Shown: positions 34,531 to 46,779, counted from the stretch's first letter. The stretch is 64,000 bases of DNA from Acanthosepion lycidas (GCA_963932145.1 OZ010578.1:22900827-22964826), one strand, 5' to 3'. Numbers and translations are program-made. Notes: generated from the sequence alone by a model not told the origin.

Positions 34531-35712
34531 TTTTAACGATATTTTTTCCATATTCATTTTTAAAATATTTAGAGCTATCGCTGTTTGAAGGGCGATTATC
34601 TCACTTTGATTAAGACGAAGTCACCTGGGTTATGTGACGGTTAGTTACGCGACTTAGTCGGGTAACAAAGCCTCAGTTGCTATTTAGCGCGCGCAGTGCA
34701 TGACATCTGTCCACGCCGGTTGCCCATAATAGACCGATAAGGTGCTGGGCATCATCTGAAGCCCACAGAGCTAGGAAGAACAGAGAAAACCACCGTGTAC
34801 ATTGTAGTTAGTAGAACATACCACCGGCCTTTCGGGAAATATTACAAGTAAGATCCTCTCGTTCCTCCCCTTTTCACAATGCTTGTTTTATCCATATGTA
34901 TTTATATATTTGTATAGGATTTATGGAATAAATATTTTAGGATATTTTATATATAATTTAGGATATATTTGACATAGCGGTATATAAATTTTTGGAGAAT
35001 ATGGCAGGTTTGTCCTTTCTTTCTTCAATCTATTCTGTTCCATCTGCGTATTAAGGTCTTACTATATCAGAGATTTAATAATGACTAGAATTGGAAAAAT
35101 GTAAATATTCTCTCTTTCCTAGCATCCCAATTACGACGAAGTTATAAAGGATAACAATGAAGGCAAAAGATTTCATCAAGATATATCAACAAGGGATAAC
35201 CAGAAAAAAATGCTATAGCAGATACCTATTTAATTGGTTATTAGGGAACGATTACTCATACCAACGATTTGGAAAAAAAACCTCTTCATGTATGGGCTAC
35301 TACCATTTCTTTATTCATAAAGCAGAATATATAAACTTTATATTATAACACAAGATCTAATTCTTTGCCCGTAACACACTGTCTATATGTCACTTTTGCA
35401 TATGTGCATATAGAAATACATATGTGTATGTCTGTGCGAGGGTTAGTAACTGACTTATGCTTGAGCAATTTAATGAAGTCGCATGCACATACGCGCATAC
35501 ACACACAAATTGATTGAGTTTTAAATAAGTCATTGGAATAATGCATTACCCTAACATGCATTCTGGACAATCCCTACCATGCGCTGGGCAATAAACATAA
35601 AATTGGATGCAATAAAGAGAAAAGAAAAACTTACAAAAAACCACTCTGATTGCATGTTGGTTGTGAATAAACGAAAATAATCATTGAATATAGTCAGTTT
35701 TTTTCTTGATTC
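34531..35712. other. Unannotated stretch with a GC-richer patch
   Basis: 34,590-34,860 is richer in GC (TTAGCGCGCGCAGTGCATG) and might be an LTR or exon fragment. I recognise nothing in it. The remainder is AT-rich without features. Confidence 0.4.
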
Positions 35713-35713
35713 G

Positions 35714-35982
35714 GCTCTCGTTGAAGTTAAGCAACGCCGAGCCTGTTCAGAACCGCTTTAGAATACCAGATGCTGTAAGTTTAGATGTTCGTGTGGTGTA
35801 ATGGATAATGGCTCGGGTTGTTACTCAGATAGTTGGATTCCAATTCACATTGATTCCCTTATGTTCACTTAAGCGCAAAGACCCTTGATCAAGGCATGAA
35901 CCCACCTCTTCTTCCTCCAGCTATGGGTTAATTATTAAGACTTCTATCCCTAACCCATTATCTCAAAAAAGTACAATCTAAA
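35714..35982 (+). mobile_element. 5S rRNA/tRNA composite SINE
   Basis: The 5S-like part starts within the gene (GAAGTTAAGCAACGCCGAGC is the 5S box A region) and ends GAATACCAGATGCTGTAAG. A tRNA-like part follows (GTGTGGTGTAATGGATAATGG), then a body with TTCACTTAAGCGCAAAGACC and CCTCCAGCTATGGGTTAA. The first ~45 bases of the 5S head are missing compared with the copies at 12.6 and 42.7 kb. Confidence 0.8.
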
Positions 35983-35989
35983 ATATATT

Positions 35990-36205
35990 TTTTTCTGTCT
36001 TTAACTAATTTGTAAATGTTGACAAGTCGGAAAAAATAAATAAATATTTTTTCGATTATATAGAATAAGGGACTTTTAGTATCTGATCAGTAATTTTTAG
36101 ATTGTTTCTGATATCAGTCTATTCTTGTCTATTGATATGAATATATAAACATCATTGATATATCTCTATTATTTTCTATATTACTATCAATCGTGATAAC
36201 TATCT
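35990..36205. other. Unannotated AT-rich stretch
   Basis: Nothing recognised. Confidence 0.5.
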
Positions 36206-37145
36206 GTTATGGTCCGGTTCCTTGTAACACGGTGATAGTCCAAGGTAGAACCAATAAAGAAGAACTCGAACACGGATATGGAATAACACAGATATATTAC
36301 AAACAGGAATATATACAGAGAAGTAGAAAGTGTTAGTACGAACAATCACGTTTAGTAGTAATTGTCTGAACGCGACTCTGTTTCGGACTGCCTCTGACTC
36401 GACTGACTGACTCGATCCTGACGGATTCACTCCAGACTTCTGACTGAACACTATTTAGTTACCCCCACCCCACGAGGGTATCATGTGACACAAGGCCGGT
36501 TTAAAGTCGGATTTCTGAGCCTGTTGGATCTCCGAGACTGTGGGCTCGGCTTAAAATATGCCCTTTGAACCCGTGTAACGGATTCAGGGTCGGTTTAACT
36601 ACCCGAAAGAGAATCCCCCTTCGGCGTAGCCTCGATCGGATTCCTCCCCGCCCGAAGGCAGAGAGTTCAACCGATCAGCCGGTCAGCCGGTCGTCCGACT
36701 TCAGACTGAACAGTATTTAGTCACCCCCCCACGAGGGCATCATGTGGCACAAGGCCGGTTTAATGTGGGATCTCCAAGAACGTGGGCTCGGCCAAAAATA
36801 TGCCCTTTAAACCCGTATAAACAAGTTCCGGGTCGGTTTACCTCCCCGAAGGAGACTCTGCCCTTCGGAATAGCCTCATTCGGGTTCCTCCCCGCCCGAA
36901 GGCTGTGAGTTCAACCGATCAGCCGGTCAGCCGGTTGTCCGACTTTAGACTGAAAAGTATTTAGTTACCCCCACCCCGCCACGAGGGCATCATGTGGCAC
37001 AAGGCCGGTTTAACGTGGGATCTCCGAGCCCGTGCACTCGGCCAAAAATATGCCATTTGAACGCGTATAACGGGTTCAGAGTCGGTTTACCTCCCCGAAA
37101 GGGACTCCGCCCTTCGGCGTAGCCTCGTTCAGGTTCCTCTCCGTT
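36206..37145. repeat. GC-rich block with three ~250-bp tandem repeats
   Basis: Repeat units start at about 36,442, 36,704 and 36,948 (spacings 262 and 244; the last is cut at about 37,142). Each carries TATTTAGTTACCCCCACC, CACGAGGGCATCATGTGGCA, CAAGGCCGGTTTAA, CCTCCCCGCCCGAAGG and CAACCGATCAGCCGG. The lead-in (36,206-36,440) begins TGTTATGGTCCGG and is not repeated. The block contrasts strongly in GC with its surroundings. An LTR with internal repeats, or a satellite fragment, would both fit. Confidence 0.85.
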
Positions 37146-37204
37146 TATTATGTATGAGTATAAACTGAATTTAAATAAATAAATAATAAATAATAAACAC
37201 TCTA

Positions 37205-37370
37205 TGAGGAAGCACGTTGAAGTTATGGATAGTGGAGTTATTTTGAGGAATCAGAGAGCCGAGTTCGAATTTGAAATCCAGTCGAATCCATTACATTCCC
37301 TTACGTGCTAATACACTTAGGAAAGGATGAATCCTCTACCTCTCCCCCAGTTATTCTCCTCCGGGTTCTA
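37205..37370 (+). mobile_element. tRNA-derived SINE fragment
   Basis: A head-like AAGTTATGGATAGTGG, a B-box-like GAGTTCGAATTTG, and a body with CATTCCCTTACGTGC and CCTCTACCTCTCCCCCAG, resembling the bodies of the 5S SINEs at 35.9 kb. Confidence 0.6.
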
Positions 37371-37375
37371 TAGCT

Positions 37376-37579
37376 TTGTATGGCACTGATCTACCGCAGA
37401 AGGAAATGGTAGAAATACTACGGGAAAAATCAGCTTCGTCAGTCATGTATCGAAAGATACTTGATCGCCTAAATGTCTATCACGCGTGGTGCATAGTGGA
37501 CAATCTTGAGTCTATCACGCCAATCATCACGGTCCGGCAGAAAGGTCACTGCGAGTGGGCGTCCTGTGTCATAATATAG
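37376..37579 (+). other. Unrecognised open frame
   Basis: 67 codons with ordinary composition (QKEMVEILREKSASSVMYRK) directly after the SINE. I do not recognise it. It may be a piece of the same or another element. Confidence 0.25.
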
Positions 37580-40475
37580 TATGCAATGTAAGTTCTTACT
37601 TGGCGACCAACCCGTCTTGCGCCATCTAAGTCAATCTGCATCGAGTGCAACATCGTTAGCAGCATTTTCAAGATGATGTAGAAGAGCTGTGGAATAGGTA
37701 ATGGTGTCTATATGCAGTAATAAATTTGAGAAAAACACACGGGAGGAGAAATAGATCAGAGTAAAGCGGTGGAATATCCTTAGCTGTTCCTATTTTTAAG
37801 AATTGTGCATGCAATTTCAATATTTGTCCTCGATTGCCTCCGAAGAGCGAGGAACGGAAAGTGGTTAATCTCCTTTTTTATAATTTTCTTGTTTATTGCT
37901 ATTATTCTTTAGATTCATTTCTTTACGGTGAATTATTTTATTAACATTGCTTTCCCCTCCACCCCGCCTGTTTGTCTTTTTTTATATTTATTGTTGTATA
38001 TAGTTATATGCAATTTCAACGTGTCCCCTTTTATAACGTGAATTAATTTAATATTTTAAATGTGGTATAGAATTGAATAATTGCTATTAAAATGGACAGA
38101 TTAAGAAAATGTTTGCATTCCACTAAAACCAAATAAAAAACCGTCCTGGATATGACGATAAACTACATCCGCGTCCTGGGTAAGACGATAAACTATGTCC
38201 GACAGCAAGATCAGGTTCTGAGGAGCGTAAAACCAACTCTTAATTGTTGATGTTCCCAGGTCCACCCTGACCAGGGGTGGTAGCAGCTGATAGGTCCGAG
38301 CTATGGGCAAATTGTTAATCCCACCCACAAAAGGGGTCAAAACAGTATGAAAGTATAAACATACGTTTTAATACCAGCAATACATTTGAGGAAGAAAAAT
38401 TATTACCAGTCATAAAAGAAAAAACTTGTCGGCATTAAATAACCTATTGAGGTTGATATACGGTAAAAAAAAACAAAAAAAACTACCAAATAAAAAATAA
38501 AATAAAAAAGAATTTAACCGGTTTGTCGTTCTTCCCTCGCCAAAACTCAATCGAAGAGTGAATGGTGTATAATATGTATTTCAACACCAAAGGCTATTAA
38601 TACTTAAGCCTAACCACTAGATTTCAGATTGCAGAATGGCGGCTGGAAGGACTTAATATAAATTGACACCAAAATGTTAAGGTGAAAATGAATACTGAGA
38701 ACACACCTATTGAAATTTTCCAAATTGCCTTTCCGACTATTGGCTGGTTTATACTGATTAATCTTTGCTTCCAACATCTTATCCGTTCTATGTAATCGGC
38801 GGTGCAATGTCATTTAAAATGATAATATTCGGAACTAATATGATGTTAGAATATCCTTTTGGATCGATCTTAAAATTGGTTGGAAAGTAAGGAGAGTACG
38901 CGCACGAGAAGACAGATAACAACTTCTTACACTTGCAGTCAGGCATTCATTTCTGCATACTTGGCACTAAGTTCTCCAATCTACAGTTTACGTAAATAAA
39001 AAGTACACTTCTGAAGGAGGCAACCAACCTAGGTTTTATAAATGGCGACATTTTTTTCCTAAATGTCCACCTCCACCATATGAAATGTATATCCATTTTC
39101 ACTGAAAGCTATATTTTATAAAAATCAATTGGTGACTCTTATTTTGCCTTTCAGAAAATTACTCGGACAAAGGACTAAGGTCTTTAAAAGGTTTATATTA
39201 CGCTGTCTTGAACAGAAAATTTATATAAACCAGTGAAGGTGTGTTTTCAGCCTGCAGAGAGGTAAGAAACAAGAAATCGGTACTGTGAATTTAGGTTAAT
39301 ATTCTTTTTTCAATTTGTGGCTAAAAAACAAAAACTGACACGAGTGGAATGAGAGGAAAAAAAATCGTTCGACTCGATTCTAAGCAAAAAATAATTGAAT
39401 TTTTCAAGCCTAAACATTTAAATAATATTGCGATTTTATTGACTTTCTCGAAAATTGTTTGGTGAAAAAAACTTGTACTTTAATTTTTTATTTTAATTTT
39501 TTTGAAATATTTTTAGGTTAATCATTGAATTAATATATACAAACGTATACGTATAGTGGACATGTGTATATAGTAATATTTTTATATTTTTATTTTATTC
39601 ATAATTCTGTTTTATTTTTCTTTGATTTATTGAGAACGAGGGAAATGTTGCAATTGGAAAACATTGTAAAAATGACATTTATTTTCCATAAGGATACGGA
39701 ATTTGTTTTGACAGTGTTACATCTTTCGCTGTTCACCGGAATTAAATCCAAAAGCCACAGTTTTGAATTTAAACTTTAACCATTAATTTTAGGTTCAAAA
39801 TTCAAGCGGCACGATTTGGAGAAAAAAAATTGTCATTATTTATGGTGGAAAAATCTCATCTTTCAAACTGAGTGCAACACCACAATTCCAAAACCGAACC
39901 GCTTTAATGAACATACAAACACAATTTGAAAGAAATTAAAATAGACAACTGTATCAGGAGGGTTAATTTCCTTTTTTTGTCTGGCAACAACCCTGAGTAA
40001 TAGGGAAAGAGTAAATAGTTGTTTCACTTAAAAGTCATTTTTCTTCTTCGCATATATTACCAAATAAATGTAATATTTGAAATGAGCACATAATTTAAAT
40101 TTGATGCATTTTCCGCAAACAAAGCTGCACGAACTGAAAAAGAATGTATATAATATTTTAACGATTTATACATCTTCTTGCTATATTTTTACTTGTACAA
40201 GAAACGGCAAATCCTCTTAAAATCTTGTAAATGTCAATTAAAAAGAGAAAGCAAGATTTCGTGGTTAACTATTATATTCTAAAAGTCTTTTTAGAATCTT
40301 GTAATCAATTGACTTCAATAATAAAGTCAGCCAGAATAAAATTAACAGCTTGAATTATAATGATTCTTTTAAAAGAAATAAAATGGCATCGTGTTATATT
40401 GTCATATACGGTATTGTGAGAAGCACTAATTTAACTGAGCTTTTATTTTGTTATTCAATACAGCAATGCCGTGAA
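37580..40475. other. Long stretch, one dispersed repeat, no genes recognised
   Basis: 38,200-38,470 matches the repeat at 27,540-27,850. Otherwise AT-rich sequence; short frames at 38,610-38,813 and 39,564-39,779 are not recognised. Confidence 0.5.
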
Positions 40476-40479
40476 CAAT

Positions 40480-40905
40480 TTCTTTAGAAACAAAGAACAG
40501 AGTGCTGGATTGCTATATGATATCCATCCTCTTATATGACAGTGAATGCTGGACAATCTCCCCACAGACGAGGAGAAAACTGGACGCAGCAACAGAAATG
40601 TAATTCTGCAGAAGTACACTGAAAAAATTAATGTTCGGATCGAATAAGTAACGAGCAACCTCTTAAAGAATGCTTCTACTCAGAATCAGGAAGAGAGAGC
40701 TGAATTTTCTTGGACACAGGAGGAAGAAGGTCTTGAAAAAATTAACAATATCGAGTCACCTCCCTAAGGCGTTTGTGTAAATGGCTGGAGACACGGAGAG
40801 TGTAAGGCTTAGCAAAGGGAGAAAATTGCTAAGAGCAACAATGTATAGGAAACTGGAGAGTTATGTTCGTAAATTTATGGAAGTGACGCGCCACATAGAC
40901 TAAAA
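40480..40905 (+). pseudogene. RTE-like LINE C-terminal remnant
   Basis: One frame reads ISLETKNRVLDCYMISILLY followed by DSECWTISPQTRRKLDAATE, the conserved region after the RT in this LINE family. After a stop and shifts, RIRKRELNFLGH and GRKLLRATMYRKL follow. About 140 codons are recognisable, 5'-truncated and frame-broken. It is the same family as the minus-strand copy at 11.2-12.35 kb. Confidence 0.82.
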
Positions 40906-41009
40906 AAAGTATTGTGAGTAAATGAAGCCTTTTTAGGTTAGTTAATATTTTGTTTATATTTTGTTTATATTATGATAATTTTACTCATTAAACACGAAAT
41001 TCTATTCCA

Positions 41010-41132
41010 GTGATCGAAATAAAAGGTTCAGTTCGACATTCCAACCACCTGAAGACGGCCGGAGTGTACAACGGCCGAAACGTTGTAATAAATATGGCGA
41101 CCAAGATGAAGACAATAGTCCAAAAAATGTAA
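41010..41132 (+). mobile_element. Composite SINE, tail only
   Basis: GACATTCCAACCACCTGAAG, then CGGCCGGAGTGTACAACGGC, then CGAAACGTTG and the rest of the 125-base tail. The base after the CTGAAGA core is C here instead of A, which shows that this position is variable. Confidence 0.8.
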
Positions 41133-41137
41133 AGTTT

Positions 41138-42085
41138 ATGTGGCTCATTAAACTGATTGTTGAAGTCGTACTTATTTATCCTCGCTTTAAGGATGTGGCC
41201 TTCGGGTATTTCACTGCTGTTATTTATTTAATGCTTTATATCGGTAATCTTATCAATGTCGAATCGGCTAAAAATAACGGTATTTTTATTATAATTTTAT
41301 TTACTTCTTTTCTGTTCCTCTTAGCCAGTACCAATCTTACCTCAAATTTTAAGACGTTTGTTGTAATTCTATGTATTGTACGTTTCTAATGTTTGTTGTC
41401 AATTTTTTTACGATCTCTGTCTCATAAACTATACTCCGTACCATTCTTTGACATTATCTACTGTCTCTTGTTCAATAGTTTAAGAAGTTCATTTGTAAAC
41501 TACGTCTTTTTTGTTCTTGTCTCTCTACATTTTGGAACGTCAATAATATTTATCTTAAACGTTACATTTGACAAGCTTTTAGTTTTTATATCTGCATTAG
41601 ATGAATATATTTTGGGGGGTCGTACTCGAGTATGTTGTTTTGTACTTTAGCAGTTACCTTAGGAGTGTTCCTTTAAATCTTCAAAATTTTATCCTTAGTT
41701 TTTCTTATGACTGTCTTGGGATGGTTAAGAGTGTACAATTGCATTTGTAAATATTTTACTCATTATTATATACTTCGTTCTTTATTTCCCCGCCTGCGTT
41801 TTTCCATGTCTACAAACATCTCAGGTGTTCTTAAACCAAAGTCTCTGTTAGTATTTAGTCGTTTACTTTATAACATCGACTGATTATTCTCAGCATTCGT
41901 TTATGTGATCTAGGTCTATACTTAACGACTATTTCATTCTTGTTTCTCCTCTACCTTAATAGATAGATATTACATGAAAATAATCATTTATTTCAATTTG
42001 AACTTTTCTTTGTATTATCTAATGTGCTGTAAAACTTTTATATTTCTTCTTCTATTTTTGTGATGTCTATGTGTACACTGACTAC
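41138..42085. other. AT-rich stretch, possible LINE interior
   Basis: Two hydrophobic plus-strand frames (41,138-41,389 and 41,393-41,650) are probably artefacts of T-rich sequence. On the minus strand there are loose LINE-like phrases that would continue the fragment at 42,090-42,480, but I cannot establish a frame. Confidence 0.35.
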
Positions 42086-42089
42086 TCTG

Positions 42090-42480
42090 ATATATGTAGT
42101 AAATGTCTTCCATTTTCTTTTTACTAGAAAACCATTATGACATTTGTCACTACACCAGAACGCATTAATTCTTGCCTCATTTAATATTAGTCGTATTCCT
42201 ATTTCATCTTTGTATATGATTATGTACCCGCTATTTTTTGAGTCTCCATTGCTATCCCATCAAGTTTCGCGTTTTTATTTAACATTTTCATTTTCTGTTT
42301 GATAGTTTCTAACTTGCCACATTTGTAAAGTGTCCTAACATTATTTGTCCTGAACATGTGTCTCCTTGTCAGGTGAGAAGTCACTTGGAAAATAATTCAC
42401 TCACACCACGCCGTTTTCAGTTATTTTTTTACTTTTGTATTGCCATCTTGGGTGGAGTTTGATGTTATATTTTCTACACT
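42090..42480 (-). pseudogene. LINE endonuclease N-terminal remnant
   Basis: In minus sense near 42,360 a frame reads NVRTLYKCGKLETIKQKMK, close to the WNVRTL...GKLE start of AP endonuclease domains in RTE/CR1-type LINEs. It is followed by less clear segments with stops (NEARINAFWCSDKCHNGF). Only about 100 codons are suggestive. The clade is uncertain. Confidence 0.5.
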
Positions 42481-42699
42481 GACTTTATCAATTCACTATT
42501 TCTAGTTAGTAGGACGTTAATTCTTTTAAGTTCAACCACACTTTGGCAGGTATAATTTTCCACCTTGCAGTGTTTTTAACCACTGTCCTCAACAACTATA
42601 CTATTACATATATTTCTTCTTCTCGGGCTGTTAAGTTCCTTTCTTAGACGCAGTCCCCAGATTCCTGAGAGAGGAATAGACCATTAACCTACCGCGCTG

Positions 42700-42978
42700 G
42701 CCTAATGCATGTTGGTAGTTGCGGATGTGACACCCTTGGGTGATCAATACTTCTTTTCGATTCATAAGCAACGAAGGGTATTTGCGCCTAAGTGAAGGAT
42801 GAACCCAACTGGAATTCGTATTTGGTTTTCCAATTTCTCACTCCGAATTGTTATCTATTAAACCAAATTCAAGTTTACAGCACTTCGTATTCTCAAACGG
42901 TCACCTGACTAGGCTCGATATTGCTTAACTTTGGTGATAGAACGACAGCTGGTGTTTCAATGTGATATGTCCGTAAGT
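42700..42978 (-). mobile_element. 5S rRNA/tRNA composite SINE
   Basis: In minus sense the 5S head is the most complete of the three: CTTACGGACATATCACATTG, then ATCACCAAAGTTAAGCAATA, then GGTGACCGTTTGAGAATACG and GTGCTGTAAACTTG. The tRNA-like part is decayed, but the body phrase CACTTAGGCGCAAATACCC is kept. The lower boundary is uncertain. Confidence 0.75.
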
Positions 42979-43099
42979 ATTATATATATTTAAGAAGGGG
43001 ATAAACACTTATCTAGTTGCTAAATAAAATACTATACAATCTAATAAAATCTTTCAAATATTTCAATGAATCTTTTATTACATTGATATAATATTTATC

Positions 43100-43450
43100 A
43101 TCTGTATATATAAAACTGAGGATGTTCGTCCGTTTGTGTGATAACTTTTCACTCGAGATACATCCAACCGATTTTGACCACACTTGGCACATACATTGTA
43201 CAATGTAAGAGATATGTTCTTAGCGTAAAATCGATTATTTTTACATATCAATAATCGATAAGGCCTAATAAAATTTCGTTCAAACTTGGTAGGTAGGCTA
43301 CTTACATCATGACGAGCTCAAGGATAACTCGTTTTTATTTCTATGCTACTGTGTTTAGCGAGAACCCGCGAAAAATCGATTTCAATACAAATCGATTTCA
43401 ACACAAATTTTAAACTAAAAACTCGCGCAATTTTCAAGTAATCTAATAGA
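43100..43450 (+). mobile_element. Helitron-like fragment (5' region)
   Basis: It begins A/TCTGTATATATAAAACTG and continues GATAACTTTTCACTCGAGAT and CCAACCGATTTTGACCACAC, phrases typical of the 5' regions of animal Helitrons, which start with TC after an A. No Rep/helicase coding and no CTRR-hairpin end were found, so this is a tentative call. Confidence 0.4.
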
Positions 43451-44480
43451 AACTTCACTCAATTGCAACCAACAATAAGCTGATTGTTTAACAGTCATTT
43501 AACTTGATAATTGAGTCCACCCATATTGTGAAAACCTGCGTAAATAATAATAAATGGAGATTTTTACTGTTTCATTCTTATTTTTCGTTGATCTTTCAAA
43601 CAGTTTTCATTGAACTTAACAATTGCGTTATAAATGTATACTCTTTTACATCCCTGGCAGCACTCTGTCAAACTGAATTTCAACAACTCTAAAATAACTG
43701 TGGACCTAAGTGGGTCTTCATGTTGCCTGTTTTATCCCTTCATGTCCTCGGCTAACTTCGATTGAATAAATAAAGACTACTTCTGTTATATCAGTAATTG
43801 CATTAATTCAAAATGTTTTTAATGAAAGGGCTATAAAGTATTTGAAGAAGATAAACTCTTACATCTAAACATGATACTATTTTTGTTCCATTCTAATTGA
43901 ACGCCTTTTCTGATCGACCAGCTGTGTATGGCTGCTTGTATAAATATATTATATAAATTCTAGTGACTTCGTATGGTTAATCTAAATTTGATTCTGAAAA
44001 TATTATATTGAATAACAAAATCTGACAAATAACGATAAAAGTAACTTGACCAACTTGCGTTCAGATTAAATATATTTAATGTCCCAAATGTGGCATGAAG
44101 TAGAAATGAAACTTAAATGTATAAATCGATGTCAAATTACTAGAACTTCAGCTCTAAATAGAACCTAATGTTCGCATCTGTAAGAATTGCCAGTGAATTT
44201 AAGGATAACACTGTGACTCTTAAGCACTCATTGTACAACACATGGAAAAATAGCGCAAACACTTGCTTTGATAATGAGCATTCGGAATCCTGATTCAACC
44301 ACTGACCGGTCAGTAATAAACGACAAAGATATTCGTGAAACAGAAACTTTACAATTATCAAAATAGAAGTCGAAAGATTATGTTGCTCCAATCTTCCAAC
44401 TTGCGGAACTAACTTGCTTTAAAATCGAAAAATGAAATACTGTACTTTATCTGGGTTTAAACGTCGATCTCTGGAAGCAG
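43451..44480. other. Unannotated AT-rich stretch
   Basis: Short frames on both strands (43,504-43,692; 44,140-44,391) are not recognised. Confidence 0.5.
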
Positions 44481-44483
44481 TTA

Positions 44484-44563
44484 TTAGGTTGATGCAAAAA
44501 TAATGTCGTTTTCTCACATAGTAACATATGTGAGAAAACGACATTATTTTTGTACCAACCTAA
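44484..44563. mobile_element. Palindromic mariner-type MITE, 80 bp
   Basis: TTAGGTTGATGC ... CCAACCTAA with TA on both sides. The inner palindrome is TCACATAGTAACATATGTGA. It lies about 350 bases from a decayed mariner transposase. Confidence 0.92.
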
Positions 44564-44899
44564 TACAAACAGATAGCACAGACAGAAGGCCAAATTTCGG
44601 AATTATATTGAAATAAGTAGATGCATCTTATTAGCCCTGAAAAAAATATTTGTTAAAATCTTTAAAGAACGAATATAAACTGGTGGCATCTTTAAGTGAA
44701 TCTTAAAGACAATATTTGTAAATATATTTACTTATCCACTTATATATCATTTTCTTCCACTAATTCTCGCCATTTTTGAGTCAGGTTCATGGTTCCATCC
44801 TTCCAGACATTGGCATCTTTCTGGGTGATCAACTTGTCTACGATTGTTTACAGGCTTTCATAGAATAGAAGTTCTTTCTGTTAAGATTCTGTAGCGACC

Positions 44900-45720
44900 A
44901 AAATAAGTACTACTCCAAAGGTATAATTTAGGTGACTAAACGGGAATAGTAGGTGACTGTACTCATTTCTGCCTAAGATACAAATAGGCGTGAGATATGG
45001 AATTGCCTTGATAAAAGATGACACCTTTCCAATCGGCCAATTCCGGCGCGTTTCATTAATTACTGCCTTTAATCAGTTCAATTGAGAACACGAGTCAGAA
45101 CACAACGTTTGATTTTTTTCTCAAGGAGGTTCCAATAGCATCAGATACATAGCCTAGCAACATCTTCAAATATGTAGACTGTCTTTTCGTTTGCTCTAAG
45201 GCGCTTTTCGCTCAACATTGTTGCCAAGTATCTACTTTCCATCGCCTGTGATCGTTCTTTAAAAAAAAGTCTGGTTTTATTGCGCTAGATCAGAGAATCG
45301 TAGATGGAAACCTGATTCAATTTTTTTTAATTAAAGCATGAGGCACCGTAGCGATTCACGTCTCCAAGTGCTTAAAAATACATTACAATGCTTATATAAG
45401 ATAGGTGAAGTATCTCTGCGATGTGCCGTCTCGTGTGATCTGTATTATTTTAAATCAGCGTTTTCATATGGTCATCATCAACGACTGCAAGCTTGCCGGA
45501 ACATTCTTTGTTTCCAGATTAAAATTTCCCTAATGTACCACTCACAAACGGTACTCTCATCCATGGCACCATCACCATAAATGGCACATATTTTTTTGCT
45601 GTTTGTACAATGTTTCCTTTTATTCCTTTTCGAAATAAAACGTCTTTCTGTACTTCATTTTCACCTTTTATCATAACAATATAGAAAATACACAATTCAC
45701 ACACAAATCGTACAGGAAAA
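44900..45720 (-). pseudogene. mariner transposase remnant
   Basis: In minus sense a helix-turn-helix block reads SGKLAVVDDDHMKTLI, then NNTDHTRRHIAEILHLSYIS (about 45,500-45,390), as in mariner transposases (DD34D group). ALGDVNRYG follows, then after damage a region with NLLEKNQTL, CSQLN and LKAVINE, and a decayed version of the second catalytic aspartate block (FYQ.N). The order agrees with a full-length transposase over about 800 bases, with several stops and shifts. Mariners of this type have ends like those of the TTAGG MITEs, so this family is a candidate autonomous partner. No terminal repeats were found around it. Confidence 0.75.
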
Positions 45721-45775
45721 TGCGTTGCAATTTCACCTTACAGAATATGTAAATATTTGTTTTCTATTTCTGTCA

Positions 45776-45967
45776 GGTGTGAAATAAAATCACTTGTTCA
45801 AAATCCACCTAACAAAAATGCAATGAACATGTATTCCAATGCAAATGATGGAGCAAATACGTCCGAATTTAACTTGCCTATAAAGCTGAATGAAACACAT
45901 TGTGCATGGCAGCCGGCCAAAATGAAGACATTCGATTTTCTTCTAAACAAAGCACATGCTTCATGTT
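45776..45967 (+). other. Possible terminal coding exon (unrecognised)
   Basis: A pyrimidine-rich TTTGTTTTCTATTTCTGTCAG-type acceptor just before 45,777 is followed by 63 open codons of ordinary, non-repetitive composition, ending in TAG. I do not recognise the product and see no nearby poly(A) signal. Chance is a realistic alternative. Confidence 0.2.
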
Positions 45968-46108
45968 AGCCTGTTGCGGTGATCTGTCGGATAAAACTGA
46001 CGCCTATTGATTACGTTATCTTTTTGGCAAAGGCAGTCAGCCTAGAGACAAAACAAATCAAGTTTTAGATATAGAGGTTAGAAAAGCAACAGCCATGATT
46101 CTTCCCTT

Positions 46109-46112
46109 CTCC

Positions 46113-46164
<52 letters not shown>

Positions 46165-46200
46165 ATATCTATCTATCTATATATATATATATATATTTAT
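46109..46200. repeat. (CT)n, (ATCT)n and (TA)n tracts
   Basis: A CT run, then ATCT units, then TA. Confidence 0.95.
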
Positions 46201-46779
46201 ATATTTTTTCCACCTTCTCCCGCTACTCTCTATTTTGCAAGCACCGCCACACAAAACAAGCAACTATAAAGTCACTTGTAAAAAAGATTATTATTAGAAA
46301 TAGCCTTCAGAATAAATATTACTGTCTCTTTTGGTCACCCAATCATAGAGTAACGCACAAGATAAGCTGAACTGACATCTGAAAATGAACATGCGTAAAT
46401 ACGTCTCCTAAATAGACTTTTAGTGGTAGAAAATTTCAAAATTGCCATAATTAGCGGGTTCATAATTGAAACATGTTATTATTGTAATTTTCATTAAAAA
46501 ATGATTATATTTTCCCGTCTCATACTCACCGGAGGAAATACGTTAAACACTCCCACCACCCAAAATTACTATAATCAATAAATTGTAAAATAAAAATTAC
46601 ATCTAAAACAAATGTAGGCAACACCGGATACTGTAAGCAACTCCTACAATCGAAAATATATTTCAGCTTTCAGTCAGTCATGTTTGGGTAATCATGTCTC
46701 TTTCGATACAAGACTGACTAGGGCAGTAGGTTGTCATTTCTTTCAGCGGTAGGCTGGTTGCCAACCAAGGCCAAAGCAT
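46201..46779. other. Unannotated stretch
   Basis: Nothing recognised. Confidence 0.5.

Noticed and set aside
41138-41650. Two hydrophobic frames resembling small membrane proteins
   Set aside because: Composition follows the T-rich strand. The minus strand shows loose LINE-like phrases next to an endonuclease remnant, a better explanation.
42850-42978. Functional 5S rRNA gene
   Set aside because: Similarity is clear but with many changes and deletions, and it is joined to a SINE body as in two other copies.
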